Positions 18,408 through 32,100 are shown, counted from the first letter of the stretch. The stretch: 64,000 nt of DNA from Solea solea (GCF_958295425.1 NC_081150.1:13515001-13579000); one strand, 5' to 3'. Numbers and translations are program-made. Notes: generated from the sequence alone by a model not told the origin.

Positions 18408-18541
18408 TGTGTGTGTGTCTGTGTGTGTGTGTGCGCGCGATGGGTCGGAAGTATGCTCTGGAGGGCGCACTGTAAATCCACACCATGAGCTGCTGATAGC
18501 AGCGCACACACACACACACACACACACACACCCACACACAC
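18408..18541. repeat. Microsatellite pair (GT)n and (CA)n
   Basis: GT-rich tract at about 18408-18439 and a (AC)n tract at about 18504-18541. Being inverted to each other, 65 bases apart, they could pair as a hairpin. Confidence 0.85.
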
Positions 18542-19309
18542 GGATCTGTTCCTAGAAGAAGCCGCATACTTTCCAGGAATTCAAATTTAATGGTGCTCCA
18601 GTAAAGTCACACATTGGAATCTAGCAGATAAAAATCCCCCCTCCTGCATACATTTCTGCTCCTATTAAAAGTGTGTAAAGCTCACACTGAATAAACTAAA
18701 AACCAAACTTCACCGCCCCCTCTGGGCATGTGCTGTGTAGTGGCCGAGAAATGTGGAGCACTGGGGGAACACAATGGCTTCTGTGAAGGGAAACACAGAG
18801 GGGGGGGGGGGCAGACCAGCAAACATGTAAAAAATCACCCAGGGCAAGAAGGTGAATGACCGAGCCCATGATGCCGGGGCTATTGAATTTACCTCGAGTA
18901 ATGTGGCATGAATGAAGCCCTTAAAGGTATCGGTTTCCAGTCAATAAACAGGAGGATCGTACGCATGGTTCAGCAGGAGTTGAACATGTGGCACCAGTCT
19001 CCCCCGCTCTCCCCCGCTCACCCCGCTCACCCCGCTCACCAGTCAGGATACCTCTGTGTACATTTAACTCTGCATTTATCTTAACAAATCAAACCTCGGC
19101 TCCACGTTAATGACTCTGCTGGCGTTAGCCTCCCGCTGGAAACACGAAACTAACCAAACACCATCTCTCTCCCCCCCACGTACGGTAGCAGGGGGGGAGA
19201 AAATGGTGTTTGACACTTTTTTTTGTTTTGTTTCCAGAGTGTAAATGTCTGCGTAATCAAATGTGTTTTTGTTTTTCCTTCTCTCCTCTTCTTCCACTTT
19301 TAATTGCAG
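18542..19309. other. Unassigned stretch with short tandem repeat
   Basis: A 12-base G run lies at 18800-18811. Near 19000-19040 a short imperfect tandem of 9-11 base units built on CCCCGCTCA is seen. A long pyrimidine tract (19266-19302) precedes the acceptor-like taattgcag. Confidence 0.5.
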
Positions 19310-19501
19310 TCAGCCGCGATGGCCCCCGCTGCTGGAGTGTCTGAAGCTTTGACGGCGGCTCCGCGTCGGTGTCGTGGTGGTGCCAGGGCGGCGTGTGTGG
19401 TCAACAGGCGACAGAAGGCAGAAGCCGCTTCAAGTCAGTGTCTCGCCCGTGTATCTGTTCACCCGCTCGCCATATTTCCATCCCTGGCTGACCTTAAATA
19501 A
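19310..19501 (+). other. Candidate terminal exon (open frame after a strong acceptor)
   Basis: A 35-base pyrimidine-rich run ends in ttgcag, and 63 open codons follow to TAA at 19499-19501. The frame is rich in Ala, Arg and Val with no known motif. It is in phase with the 16312-16449 frame. Weak on its own. Confidence 0.15.
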
Positions 19502-20133
19502 CCAGCAGCACTCTGTTATGATTTTCGCCACATCCTGTATTTTAATCGAGCCGTCGCTCCCTCCCGTTCACACACTTACACCTCATCTCGCTCCCCACCC
19601 TTCCTCCCCCTGTGGCCTAGGGGCATATGGTTTGACTGGGCAAGAGATAAGAGGGATGTGTCAGCCTGTGGTACTGAACAAACACATCTTTCATTTCTTC
19701 TTTTCTTCTCTCCTACTTTGACTCGTCTTCGCCCGGCCTACTCCTTTCTCCTCTCCCCTTTCTCTCCCCTCCCTCTCATCTCCAGAGCTCCTCACCTCTT
19801 TAGTCTCAGTGACGGCTGGGTACAATTAGGAGCAAAAAGCCTTTCGTCTTGTCGTGGAGAGCGAGAGAGGGAGAGAGACGTTATATTTTTTTTGCGGGTG
19901 ATGGAGAGGGGAGGAGAGGGAGAGAATGGGCTTCAGATGCTCTCGAGGTGTGGAGACGTTGGGGGGGAGTGGATGAGGGGCAAGAAGAGAAGAGACAGAT
20001 CTCCTCTTTGCTGAATGAAAGGCCCTCTTTCCTCTCCGGTAGGGCACATCAGAGGCATGTGCTCCTCTGCTTTATGGAGGAAGAAAGCGGTTTCCAACGA
20101 ACTCTGCTTCCATTTATCTCCGCTCGCTCCCTC

Positions 20134-20136
<3 letters not shown>

Positions 20137-20188
<52 letters not shown>
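20137..20188. repeat. (CA)n microsatellite
   Basis: About 26 uninterrupted CA units. A GT-rich tract follows at about 20278-20344 and a further short CA tract at about 20602-20620. Confidence 0.95.
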
Positions 20189-20190
<2 letters not shown>

Positions 20191-20344
20191 GTACTGTACG
20201 CATGTGCTGTGATTCCTGATTGCTTTGGTTTCTGCGGTGACTTGATCAGGTTACTGTTCAAACTTTATGCCAAGTCAATGTGTGTTTGTGTGTGTGCGTG
20301 CGTGTCTGCGAGTCTTTGTGTGTGTGTGTGTGTGTGTGTGTGTA

Positions 20345-23300
20345 AGTGTGATGATAGATCCACAGCCTGTGGTGGGAAATGGCACTGTTTCAGCTGCTAT
20401 TATTAGCCCACTGTTCCACAAGGCCCACTTCTTTCCTCTGTCTCCTGTCTGACACCAGTGTTTCATTATTATCTGGCTCCGGCACAGGAACGTCCACGCT
20501 ATCACAGCTTGCTACTGGGAGGACAGCCCCGGCTTTCATTCCAACACGGCTTTTTATAGACTCTGCTACTCCTGTGTTACTCCTTTACATCCCAGAGCTG
20601 GACACACACACACACACACTTGTGTATTCAAACACTCACACCAACACGCACACAGTTGGCAGACGCCCCCTAACCCCCCCACCCCTCGAACAGATGAGCA
20701 TCTCAAGGTCACAGTGCTGGCTGGGATCCATCCATATCACACCTAGATCATTTGAGCACAGTCACCACTCCCACATACTGTATGACCACACACACACGCA
20801 TACTTGCACATAGCACCCGAGCCGTGACCCCCCCCCCACCTGACTGCCAGCCTCACAAAGTGTCTTCCATTTCAGATAAGTGCAGCAGCGATAGCGACGG
20901 GGTCACGATGCACCGTAGCTGCCTTGACCTTTGAGACCACTCTCCATTTGACCGTCCAGATGGTCAGAGAGTGAGTGGGGCTTTTGGGGGGGTGGTGGCT
21001 TTTGGGGGGGGGGGGGGTTAACTTTACAGAAAAACATGTTGCACTTTGGCGAAGGTCAGAAGTTTAGTGGCGGCGATGCGGCGGGTCATTTGTGTGTGAT
21101 GTATAATAAGTATAAGTAAGCACCGGCGTCACCTAGTGAGAGTCAAAGGAACTTGCCCCGTTAATCACCGAGCTGTGTGTGTTTACGTTTGAAAGCGGCG
21201 GCACGCACGTGGATGTTTTGATTGCGTGTGTGAGCAGTGGGACTCTGGACAAAAATAAACATTCGGGGTATCCGAAGTCAGAATCATACTGTATATATTG
21301 TATATACCCCCCCCCCCCCCTTTTTCCCTTGCGTTTCATTTCTGACCCCGAAACCAGAGCGTTGTTAGTTCAGCATCATTGTCGATCTGTCCCCGGAGCT
21401 TCGGAAGGCCGACGCGGGACAGGAGGACTGTGAGTGTAGAGATCCCAGCGAGGCGGGCCCCTCTGTGGGTTTTACCTCTGACCTCGGATCAGTGTGCGAG
21501 TCAGAAGTTCAGGGTGTGAAGTGTGGGACATTAAGCCTATTAAACTGTCTTTAGCCGTGTAGATTGGATAAAGATATCTTTGCACTTCTCTAAGGACCAA
21601 CTCTTTAATGTCTCATATCCATGTGTTGGATAATCCACAGTAGTTCTTCCTCTCACTCACACACACACACACATATTCTCCTTTAGAAGATGTGAGGCTG
21701 TTGGCTACAGTTTCCCTTTGTCATTTCATCAGTCTTGATTTGGACTGGGAATTTATGTGAAATAGTAGCAGGAGTAGCAGCGGGGGAAGAATCAGTGGGG
21801 AGCCACATTTCCCCTTCCTGTTACAGTACCAAGCTTTTATTGTTCCAGCAGAGGAGGTGGTGACGGCGGCGGTGCTGTCGGGGGTTCAGTTAAACCCTGG
21901 AGCCGCTGGCCATGTCACTCACGAGGTGCCGCAGCGTGAGGATCTGATGCCGGCTAATGGACTGAAACGGCTCACTGTAAATGCTGCTGGCCTGCTGGGT
22001 GGTCGTGTTTGTCAGGTGGGGTTATAAACCCGACTGGTGCCGACTGAGGAGGTTCTTGGGCCGCGTCCAGAAAACAGTCCTTAGGCGGCCCTTAAACTTT
22101 CATATCCGTGGAAAGATATGAAAAGCGTGGCCAGAGAAGGTGTGGGTTCTCTCTCTCTCGCCCTGTAGAGAGATGCGAGTAATTTGTCCGCACCCTCTTT
22201 CATTCAACTGTTTTATGGGGCTTGTGTTATCGGTGTTTTCTCTATTTTAATGCAAGTTTGTGTAACGTGTGTCGAGTACACCCGACATAAAGCTCAATTA
22301 AGCAGTTATTACTATCACAAGCCTCTAAATCAGGGTCTTGACTGGACACAGATTTGATTTCTCACATTAAAAAGACCCTTGAGAGTCTTGAATTTAATAA
22401 TCCACGACTAAATTGGACTTTTTCTTAAACTAAAAAGACATTTTATGACTCCATTACGCCAGTTAATATCTGCTCTGTGGTCAAAACAAAGAAATCTGAG
22501 GTTATTTTGAGAAGTAATTCCAGTCTTATGTTGATTCAAAGGTGGATTTCCTACCTTTTTATTCAATCACTCGTCAGCTTCTGATTTTGCTTGTTTATAT
22601 TTCATAATAATAAAAATCTACTTCAAAATCTCATATACTCAACTCAATGAATCCAGTAGTTAACCCCTGAATGAGTTGTCAGCACAGCGCGTCACAGTGG
22701 GAATCAGAAATTTAAGGCAGGGGAAAACCCCCCCCAAAAAACAGACACTACATTCCCAGTTAGTAATGGCACAGAGCCAAAACAAAAATGTGGTTCAAGT
22801 CAAACAGAAACGGACTGCGGAGTTGCCGAATCTGCTTCAAGCTGCGTTTAATACAGTTCAAAGCTGAGGTGTGTTGAGACTTTAATACAGTGTTCAGCAT
22901 TTAAGCCGCACGTAGATTGATTATACATGAATGTTGGGGTCAGAATATTGTTTTGTATTTTGTTTACACATTTTCATTTAAATGATCTGTCCTTAAACCT
23001 TCAAAATGGACTCCTCAGTACGTACCTTATCCCAGTATTAAAAGCAGTGTAACAAGGGGTCAGAGGTCATCTGTTTCTGATCTGACCCCCCCCCCCCCCT
23101 GCGTGACCTTTTTCGCATAAAAGATCCCCACTGGCCGTTGGTCTCCGAGCTCACGGGCCGTCCGTTAGCTGTGGCGGGGACAGATAGGGCAAAGGTTTCT
23201 GGTCCAGAGGTCAAAGAGATGCCACATGCTCGGTCGTCTGTTCCATGACTTGGCCGTCTCGAATGACAGTGGATGGCTTTGAGAAACAAGCAGCCCCCAC

Positions 23301-24540
23301 CCCTCACTCCCCACAGCCCCCACCACTTACAGATGGATGTGATTCATTCAGGCTATCAGTTCCCCCTGATGAGGATGGCATGTGACTTGGGGGTGGCCGA
23401 GCCAAATCGGACAAAGTGTTCAGATGCCATGTGGTTGTGCATCAGCGCGGGGAAAAGTCCCGCTCCCAGTGTTGTTTGGCCGGGACGAGCGGCATTTGAA
23501 AGTCACTTTTGTGGCCTCTCACGTCAAATCCACGTCTTATCTTTTCACTGTTTTTGGATCCTTAAAAAAAAAAAAGAGATGATTTTACATCTGCAAGATC
23601 TGTTTCTCCCTGAATCACTCTCACACACATAAATATACACACAAACGCACACAAAACAAAACCCAAATGCATATAGAGTAGAGGTGACCCTGACCGGACG
23701 GGATATGGGTCTCAGTTCCATGGCTAAGCGCCGGCGTTAGTGCTGAGGAGGTGAAATGTGAGCCAGCTCACTGTCCCGGATCGATGGACTCGCCTCTGCT
23801 GCTGTCCCAGGAGTCTGCTCGCTCTCTATCACTGTCACCGCTACCTCGTCTGTCTCACTTCCGCCCTCTGTACGCCGTCTCCTTCCATCTCTCCTTGTCT
23901 AGTCTACACATATGTCTTAACACTGTCCCCCTCTCTCTCTCTCTCTCTCTGCACGGTCAGAAGTAGAGAAAGTAGAAAAGTAGCGCTCTCAGTGTTATTA
24001 TTTTAACAATAATTATTCACACGATATTCACGTCGAATCTTAATGTGTTTGCACATGCACATGCTGCTATTTCCTTCGCCCTCCACATCCTGCACACCCC
24101 ACCCCACCCCGTCTCTTCTTCTCCTCTGCTACTTCAGTCTCAGTGTTCGTCTTTCTCTCCGATCGATCCACTGTGGAAGCAACTGGTCTGTCTGCCTGCA
24201 GCTCAGGATAAATGTGGCAGAGACGCATTTCCATCCATATGGATTCAACTAGTGTGTGTGTATGTGTGTGTGAGATGACTGGTACACAAGTTCACTGAGG
24301 AGGCGGCAACACAAACAAATCTTGTTTGTGTTGCAGGACTCTGTGTACATGTTTGTTATGTGTGTGTGTGTGAAAGACGGGGAGTAGTATTACATATACT
24401 GCACATGAATGTTCTTCAACTGTTGTGAGGACCTCTTTTGTAAACGGCTGTTTGCGGTTTGGTTTTCTTCATCAATCTTATGTTTAGCAGTGTTAATAGC
24501 TGATATTAAATAATATAATATCATTGCTAAAAGCAAGTTG
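20345..24540. other. Unassigned gene-poor stretch
   Basis: Holds G/C homopolymers at 21004-21017, 21307-21320 and 23086-23099, and a (CT)n tract at about 23931-23951. Open frames are short and overlap simple repeats. No gene is supported. Confidence 0.6.
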
Positions 24541-24550
24541 CAAACGGAAA

Positions 24551-24882
24551 TAAACCATTACTCGATGAATCGATTATTAACCGCTTACTAAATGAATCGG
24601 CAACTATCGATTCATCGGTCTGGAGCTTTTTTTTCATGATTTAAAACACGATTTCTGATTGTTTCAGCTTCTTAAATGTGAATATTTTCTTCATTTCTTT
24701 GCTCCACGTAACAAAGAAATACTTAAAAGTGAATCATTTTGGTTTGTGGACAAAACAAGTCATTCGAGAACATCGTATTTTCCAGTTTTTTAACGTTTTC
24801 TGACAAACGATTACTCAATGAATCGAGAAAATAATCGGCAGATGAATCGATTTTTGAAAATAATCGTTAGTTGCAGCTCTAG
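24551..24882 (-). mobile_element. AT-rich MITE family, copy A
   Basis: Bounded by repeated ATGAATCG/ATTCATCG-type motifs and ending in taatcgttagttgcagctctag, the end of an interspersed non-autonomous element very common in fish. The interior has a stretch reading TTTCAGCTTCTTAAATGTGA; its reverse complement is close to 58395-58415 in copy B. No coding capacity. Confidence 0.75.
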
Positions 24883-24889
24883 AAATAAA

Positions 24890-27800
24890 CAAGAGCACCC
24901 AGGTCCAGATTTTAAACAAATACTAATATTACTTTATTTTGAAAGGATTTAAGTGAACAAAACGAACAAAAGTAACTGAATAATCACATGATTGCTAATG
25001 TATGTCTGATTTTGTTAGATGTTGCTGTGAAGTACACCCATTATAGTAATCAACAAATACAATGTTCATCACTATAAACTCTAAGTTAGAGTGATGTTTA
25101 ATGTTAGCTCGCAGTAGGTTCTGCACCCGTGGAAAGCAACTTTTGCTTTCTGCCCCCAGTCTAGCGTTTCATTAGTTCCATTTATACATAGCAGTGAATT
25201 CTCACCAGGAAATCACCCTCATTTGTGTATTCCTTGAGTAGAACGCGTGGCAACCAGCGATCTTTCTCACATGAGTTCCCGTGGTTACCGCCGTCTTTGT
25301 TGTCTCTTTTGACCGAAACAAGTGTGCGTCACCAACTGGAGTGGAATGTGTTGTGCTACAGGGGGAGCGTGCGCCGTCGGCACGTTTTGCTCCGTTTACG
25401 CGTCTAGTTTTATTTAGCGGGATATGGGCGGGTGAAGAAATCTGCGTCACATGGACAAAAGACGGTATGACCCTGCCCTTAAGCGTGTTGTTGTGATTAA
25501 AGTTCAGGGCTATGGGCTTTAAGCATTATATCAATGATGGCTCCCAGAAGCACCTAAGTGCAAATGTGTGTGTCCTTGTGCCGATATGCACAGCCACATT
25601 GCCTTCATTATCACTTGGGGAGCACTGCCCCGGTGCAGCCATAACTGTGTGACCCTGTGTTTCGCGTGTAGTATGAAAAGGAGGAGAATTCCAGCCAGGA
25701 GGATTTTCCTGTAAACGTCGTCCTCTGGGTGAGAGCCATCAATCCGTCTTTGGCAGCGTTCCGCCCGGAAACAAGGATCACATCCAGTCAAAACAGGCCA
25801 GTGTTTGGTTTCCTCCATTGAACACGGTTGGATGCCAGTGGCTAGACCCTTACTGTGAGTGTGTATGTGTGAGAACCTCTGGACTTCTGTGCAGGCCTGC
25901 GAGACACAGGTGAATAGCAAAAGCCCTTATATCTAATTTGTTAATTTGCCTGGAAGCGATGAGAAAATCTTGACAACCGCGCTTTCTAAAATGGAGACGA
26001 GCTTTCATCTCTCAACACCGTAATTGCAGTTGCGGGAGCGCACGGACGCGGGGAGGATGCCTGGTCTTCTCAACACATGTTTTTTTGTAATGAGTTGAAA
26101 ACTCCCATCTGTAGCTTGCTCTCTGTTCTCCTTTCTTCCCTGGGTCAGAGAATACAAGCCATTAATCATCACCTGGTTGTGTGACAGCCAGTGTTTGATT
26201 GGATGTTTGATCCTGGCTCTTTGACAGCTTTCTCTCTTTGGCCAGTGTTGCTAGAGGGGGCAAAGGCAGGGAAGAAGGGTGGCGGGGGGGTGGAACACAC
26301 ATCACAGGGAGCATAATTGGCCGTGAGTGAGCGCTTACTGGATCAGCAGCGAGCTCCCTGACTGAGCGCTGTGTGTCAGCCGCCTTGGACCCCCTCCAAG
26401 CAGCCGGGGATATTTTTAATTTACCTCCGACATCAGGTCTCAGGAATGTCCCCCCCCCCTCCTCCTCCCCACCTATAGATACCATACTCCACCCCCTGTT
26501 TCTTTCATTCAGTCTTGCTCTGCTTCCCATTATCTTTATTTGAAATGCAGATCTATATTGACTCATCAGAAACACATGCTGGCGACACACGTGCATATGT
26601 GCAAACGGTACACACCGTACATAGGCACATGCGTGCACATACATGAACTCTTATGCACACAAATCCACTTACTTTCAGTTTGAAAGCCGATATGTGGGTT
26701 CACTCTAAAATGGGCCCAAGGTGCACTCCGGAAATACTTGGAAGTAGGGCCATGGTGCATGTTGTTTTATTCTGTGCTGCCGGGTCGCCAGAGTTCAGGC
26801 TTTCTTCACAAGCATACCTCTCTGATTGATCTGGATCTGAACCAAGCAATAGTTCCGCCCCAAGGTACAGTAGATCGAGTTGGTTACTAATGCGCAACCA
26901 GGTTGTCTCTGGTTGGATGCTTGCTGCAGGGGCCCTGCTGATCAAGCACAGGCCTGCCCTGGCTTCTACCCCAGCCTTTCGTCTGACGACAGAAACTGGA
27001 TGTTATAATGGCTCCCATGGTTTCAGTTTTGCCAAGTGATGGTTTTTTGGACTCTCAACAAAGCAATGGTACCGTGATGTAAAGAGGCCTGCTTTAGTCT
27101 GTGTCATGGCTCCAATACCACGACGTTTGAAATACTTCTTCTTGTAACAGGAAGTGTCCCCCCCCCCCCCCTTTCTAATTATGCCCCCGGGAAATGAGGC
27201 TTCTAGGAACCATCAAGTTGCGCTCATACATAAACATACATTTGGGGCAGCAACGTCTTGTTTAGATTTTGGAAGTCGCAGGAAGGCAGACTTCACATTT
27301 AAGTTGATGTACATGTTCTGCCCTTTTGAGAACAAGGATAATACGAGTATTAATGTGACACTGTGTTGACAAGGGTGCCCTGTACTCAGAAGCTGAGAAC
27401 ATTTCGAGGATCAAAAGGTGAGAAAAGGGCTTCCAATTTCCTAGAATCCCTCCACTAAGGTTACAGGGAGGTGAACTTTCACAGGGTTCACTGCCAAGGT
27501 CCGGACATTTGTGTGTGTGTGTGCACTTTGGCTCTGTCTTTATGAACGTTCACCTGAGTGGAGGCTGTTTCCGCTGTCACGGTAAATTCCTGTGCAGATC
27601 TCACAGTGTCAGCGCAGGCAGTGGGCTGTCTTTGGGGTGGTCGCATTCAAGAGGCCCCCTGTTTCATAGCTCCTTAGGTTTGCCCCCCTGCCATGCCTGT
27701 CTAAAATAAAGAGCCTCTCTGTCTTTGTGCTCTGGAAACATAAGTGATATACTTCAGCCAAGTAGCTTGTGTTTCTGCTGCCGACTCAGACTTTGATCAT

Positions 27801-28280
27801 AACTCTTAGTGGTGGACAAGTCTATATGTGCAATATGAAGATTTTTTTCTTCTTTTCTAAATCCTACAGAGTTTGCTTGTGAATCTTTAAACAATAAACT
27901 ACACAAGTAGCATAAATATTTGCACTGCAGTACCTCAAAGATTTGTGTGCAGAGTCTAAACATTTGCAGAAAGAACGGCAATTCAGGAAAGTATATTATT
28001 TTAGATTGTTTCAATCTTATTTCTTCTTACTTGGATAAATAATCTTGTCAAGCACAATTTGCATTTTTAAACTTGTTTGTTTTACTTTTCGTTGACTTAT
28101 TTACTTCACTTGTCTGTATTTTTTTTTAGGGTAAGGTACAGTGGAGCACTCTGAACCAATCCCAGACTTTGATGTTGTGAGAGATTCACGGAAAGGGAAA
28201 ACAATCTGGATGATGGAGGGAGATAAAAATCTGCAGTCCTTTCAAATTTTGCAATCATATTGAAAGACAACTTATTGATA
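24890..28280. other. Unassigned gene-poor stretch
   Basis: No gene supported. A minus-strand open frame of 160 codons at 26162-26644 lacks splice context or family motifs and runs through a C-rich stretch. A 14-base C run lies at 27158-27171. Confidence 0.55.
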
Positions 28281-28294
28281 TTCAGGTCATTCCG

Positions 28295-28541
28295 TCAGTG
28301 TGTTTACATGCATGTTAAAAAGTCCCATTTTAGTCGGACTAAGACAATAATTCAGTTTTCTTAATGCCATGTCAACACAACTAAAATCGAGCGAGCCTTA
28401 ATCGGACTAACATACCTGGATAACGCCAATAAATCGATGTTCTCCTCTGCATGTTTACTTGGAGTCTGCAAGTCGTCCGACTGCCTGTCTTAGTCAGACT
28501 ATTGTGTTAGCTTGATTAAAATGCGCATGTAAACGTACTGA
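28295..28541. mobile_element. MITE with terminal inverted repeats
   Basis: The terminal 17 bases at 28295-28311 (TCAGTGTGTTTACATGC) and 28525-28541 are inverted copies with 15 of 17 matches. Inside, AGTCGGACTAAGACAATA near 28332 and its inverted relative near 28485-28505 extend the symmetry. The length of 247 bases and lack of coding potential mark it as a non-autonomous DNA transposon. A target-site duplication is not clear. A similar GTGTTTACATGC at 42241 may be a decayed relative. Confidence 0.8.
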
Positions 28542-28864
28542 CTGCTTTTGCGTCCTGGAAAATGGAAAATGCGTTTCTGGGTTACTAACCCAATCTTATG
28601 CATTACACAGTGTTTTGCTTTCTTTTTTGAGTGTGGGATTTTTTTTTTTTTTTGCAGTGTATCATCAAGGTGACCTTGGACAAGGGACTTGACCACCAGC
28701 TGCAAGGACTTGCACAGTGGTATATAAGTGAATTCTGGTTGCAGCTCCCCGTTGCATAGGACTGTGGGAATGTACATGTACAACAGTGACTTTGCGTAGA
28801 GGACACGCTCAACTGTCATTTTGGAACGATGTGTTCCAGTTTTGGAAGCATTGTGCATCAGATT

Positions 28865-28985
28865 AGTGAGCTATTGTGATCCCCAGCCAATTAGAATTTA
28901 AGAACCTGGTAATTGGTGGTCTCCTTTTTATCACTGCGTTCATTATCCTAATCATGGCGGGTGGCGGAGCCACTAACATGCGTAT
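28865..28985. promoter_or_regulatory. Candidate conserved non-coding element
   Basis: A non-repetitive block dense in homeodomain-type cores (CCAATTAG, GGTAATTGG, CCTAATCATGG), balanced in composition and flanked by simple repeats. This resembles developmental enhancers of vertebrates, but conservation cannot be seen from one sequence. Confidence 0.2.
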
Positions 28986-29039
28986 GTGTGCAATAAGTGT
29001 TTTATTGTTTTTGTGAACTGGACTGTGGAGGGGAATTGA

Positions 29040-29100
29040 ATGTGTGATGAGGGTGAGAGAGGGAGAGAGAGAGAGTGGGAGGGAGGGAGGGAGGGATGGG
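29040..29100. repeat. (GA)n/(GGGA)n tract
   Basis: GAGAGGGAGAGAGAGAGAG followed by GGGAGGGAGGGAGGGA units. Confidence 0.9.
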
Positions 29101-32100
29101 GGGTATGCTCTATTATCTAATATGTGTTCAAGCTGATTTTTTCCAAGTGCATATGAAACAAAATGAGGCAAACGAAGGAGGGGCTGACACAAATTAATTT
29201 CCACCCATCACTGTTTTCTTTGTCTTTACCCCCCCCCCCCCCACCTTTTTTTATTTGTCATTCATATACAGCGCTGCTTCTCTCTCCCTCTGATCCCCCG
29301 CACTTCCCCCCCGTTCTCATATCTCACCTCACCCCCGTCTATCTCCACCTCGCCATCCCTGCCTCTCCCCTCCCCTCCCTTTCCTTGTTTTTATCTCCCT
29401 CCAGCTCTTTGTCCTATACATCAGCGCATGCAGTAAATGCTATAGATACATGACGTCAGTCTGCCAGTTGCACTCATTACTGTAATAGTCGAGTGTGCTC
29501 TGCTTGGGGAGGGGAGGCCAGACGGATTTTCTTGCCATAGTCTGCTTAGGTAGTGGATTGTCTCCCTTTGTCTGTCACACCCCCACGTCTCTTTGTGCCT
29601 TTGTCTTTAAGTCTACCTTTTTTTGTTGCCCCGCTTTTGCCTTTGTCTTTGTTTCTTTTGTTTTGCCCTGCACATATTTTTCTGCTGTTCTGTCAATTTG
29701 TTGTTTCACCATCTCTCTCTTTTTTTTCCTACCCTCTTACCCTCACTCACTTTATTGCCCCGCCATACCGTCTTCCCTAAATCCCTCGACGACTTGGCAC
29801 ACTCGCATCTCCCCTTTTTTCTCCTACCTCCTCATGTCTCTCACGCCAGTTACTTGAGTCTGAGTTATGGAGTCTGCTCTTTGCCGTATAGTGCTCTAAT
29901 AATGATGACCCTGTGGTCCGATGTGCAGGATGTCTTCCAGCGCCCGGGACCCCTCTGGGAGGTGTCCGTACCACTCTGGGATGGGGTGTGTGTGTGTGCA
30001 TATGCACATATGGTCCCTAATGCGAGTGTGTTTCGCTGGTAATGCAATGTAATTATCAATCACGGCGCAGGAGAAAATGGAAGATCAAAGCCGAAGGGAT
30101 ATTGGAGAATGGACCATCGTGTTTAAAAGTGTCTGGCGTGCAATATCAATGATGGGCAGGAGAAAACCCCGCGGGGGGGGCCCTTCGATCCCTATAATTT
30201 GAAGTTAATGAATGTAGTTGATGAGAGCATTAGTGCGGGCTGCTGTGCGCGAGTGACCATGTGCTTTTGGTATTTTTCCGAAATGCAACACAATTCTCTT
30301 GCGTCTGTGAAGTTGCCTTGTGATATAGGAGACGGGAGGAAAAGCAGTTAAAAAGAAAAATGTGAGTCAAGCCCCTCAACTCTCAACGGGGCAATGAGAG
30401 ATGATGGGTGGTGACAATACACCCTTCAACGAAAAATGCGCTTCCTCTCCACTGGCCTTCCACCTCTTGTCCCCGGGCCCCCTCACAGCTGCCCGTACCA
30501 AAGGGCCCCGGCTTGAGAACCTTCTGAGGCTCCAGGAGCCCACCAAGCTGTCACCCTGCGCTGCCTAAACTATTGAGCCCTTCTGCTGGGCCTCTGATCA
30601 GGAGCCACAGGAAGCCGTATAGGGAAACTGTAGAAGTCTTTTCGTATGATGTGGCGTGTAGAACAGTCTTGATATGAACCGAATGTGACAACAGCAAATT
30701 ACCGCCAACGAAGGGCGCGGAGGCCTGAGGGAAGCCATCACACACTGGACAACACAATGACTAGTACAAAGCTACTGTCCCACTGCATTAGCTGTGTCTA
30801 ATTTTTATTCTGCTCGCTCTGTCTGTCTCTTGGTCTCTCAGTCTATTTTTTTCCCCCCTCGCTGCTGTCATTACTCCTGTCATGCCGAATGAGGCCGGAG
30901 GACGTCAGTTCAGCGAACACATGTGGGCAGACTTGTCAATTGCTAATCTCGTGTGTGATTTAATTCTCTTTTTCATATGACTTCTTCCTAATTGATTGTT
31001 GGATCAAGGTTTTGTTTTGCTCACGCTACGCCGAGACAATTGTTTGTCTGCTATTGATCACAGGCAGGCAAAATCAATCCTTGTGTTCGCTCTGCTGCGG
31101 TGAAGACGAATGCGCCATTTGAGTATTGCATGAGATCTGGCCGGGAAGAAGCCTGACCCTGTCCTCTCCTCCTCCAATCGTATTGATCCTGCGGCGCTTC
31201 TGGCGGATTACCGTATACTATGCCAGTTGCTCATAATCCCACAAATTTGGCAGAGGCACAAACCGGCCCTGGGTGGTCGCCATGACAGTGCACCAAGATC
31301 AAGGGTTATGTAACCCCCTGCTGATGGAGTTGTGATTGGGGACTGATAAGGGCATGTGATCCCTGCAGAGGAATTAACACATGCTCCACTTGGTCCTGAG
31401 TCTTGCTTCCACTCAACATAAAGCAAATGAATGCTAACAGTGTGCGAGCAGGCGGGCAGGCAGTAGTGACAGCCAAGGTTTCTAGTGCAACAGGGACAAT
31501 GCCATTGTTCTCCCAAGTCTCTCCCTCCCATACTCCCCCAACAAATTATAAGTACCCCACTGGGCTCGAAGGAGCCTGTCGGCCTCAATTCGGCGAAACT
31601 TTACACATCTAAACCGTCTTGGATGGCTGTGGAAAAGAAAAAAAGAAGTTCCTCCTTTTTTTGTCTTCACTCTTTTGTCTTCGCAGTCCTTGACTGTCTT
31701 CTAATTAACGCCGCTTTGAGATTCATATTCATCACTGAGTTTTCCCATGCTTCTGACGGGCTGTGTGATGATTGGATGGACAGGGCTCCGAGAAGGTGCT
31801 GATGCAGACGGGCAGAAATTCGACTTGACACCTGTGTGACAAGAGGCAATATCCCGAAAGCTGAAAACCCACTGACTCAGAGCTTAGAGATCCGTGCGGC
31901 ATGCAAAAAGCAGCACATTTTTTTTTATTATGACCCTGCGATGAGTTCATAGAAACACGTATATAAATCCCACTCGCATCGCAAAGAGAGGTAAAAATAG
32001 ACCAGAATGTAAGGAGGCATTTTTTTTTTCTGAAGGTCACCTCAGCATTCACTGTAGTCTGAGAGCAGGTGTGAGTGTGTGTGTGTGTGTGTGTGAAGGG

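Noticed and set aside
26162..26644. 160-codon minus-strand open frame
   Set aside because: No splice context, no family motif, composition set by GC-rich local sequence and a C run.
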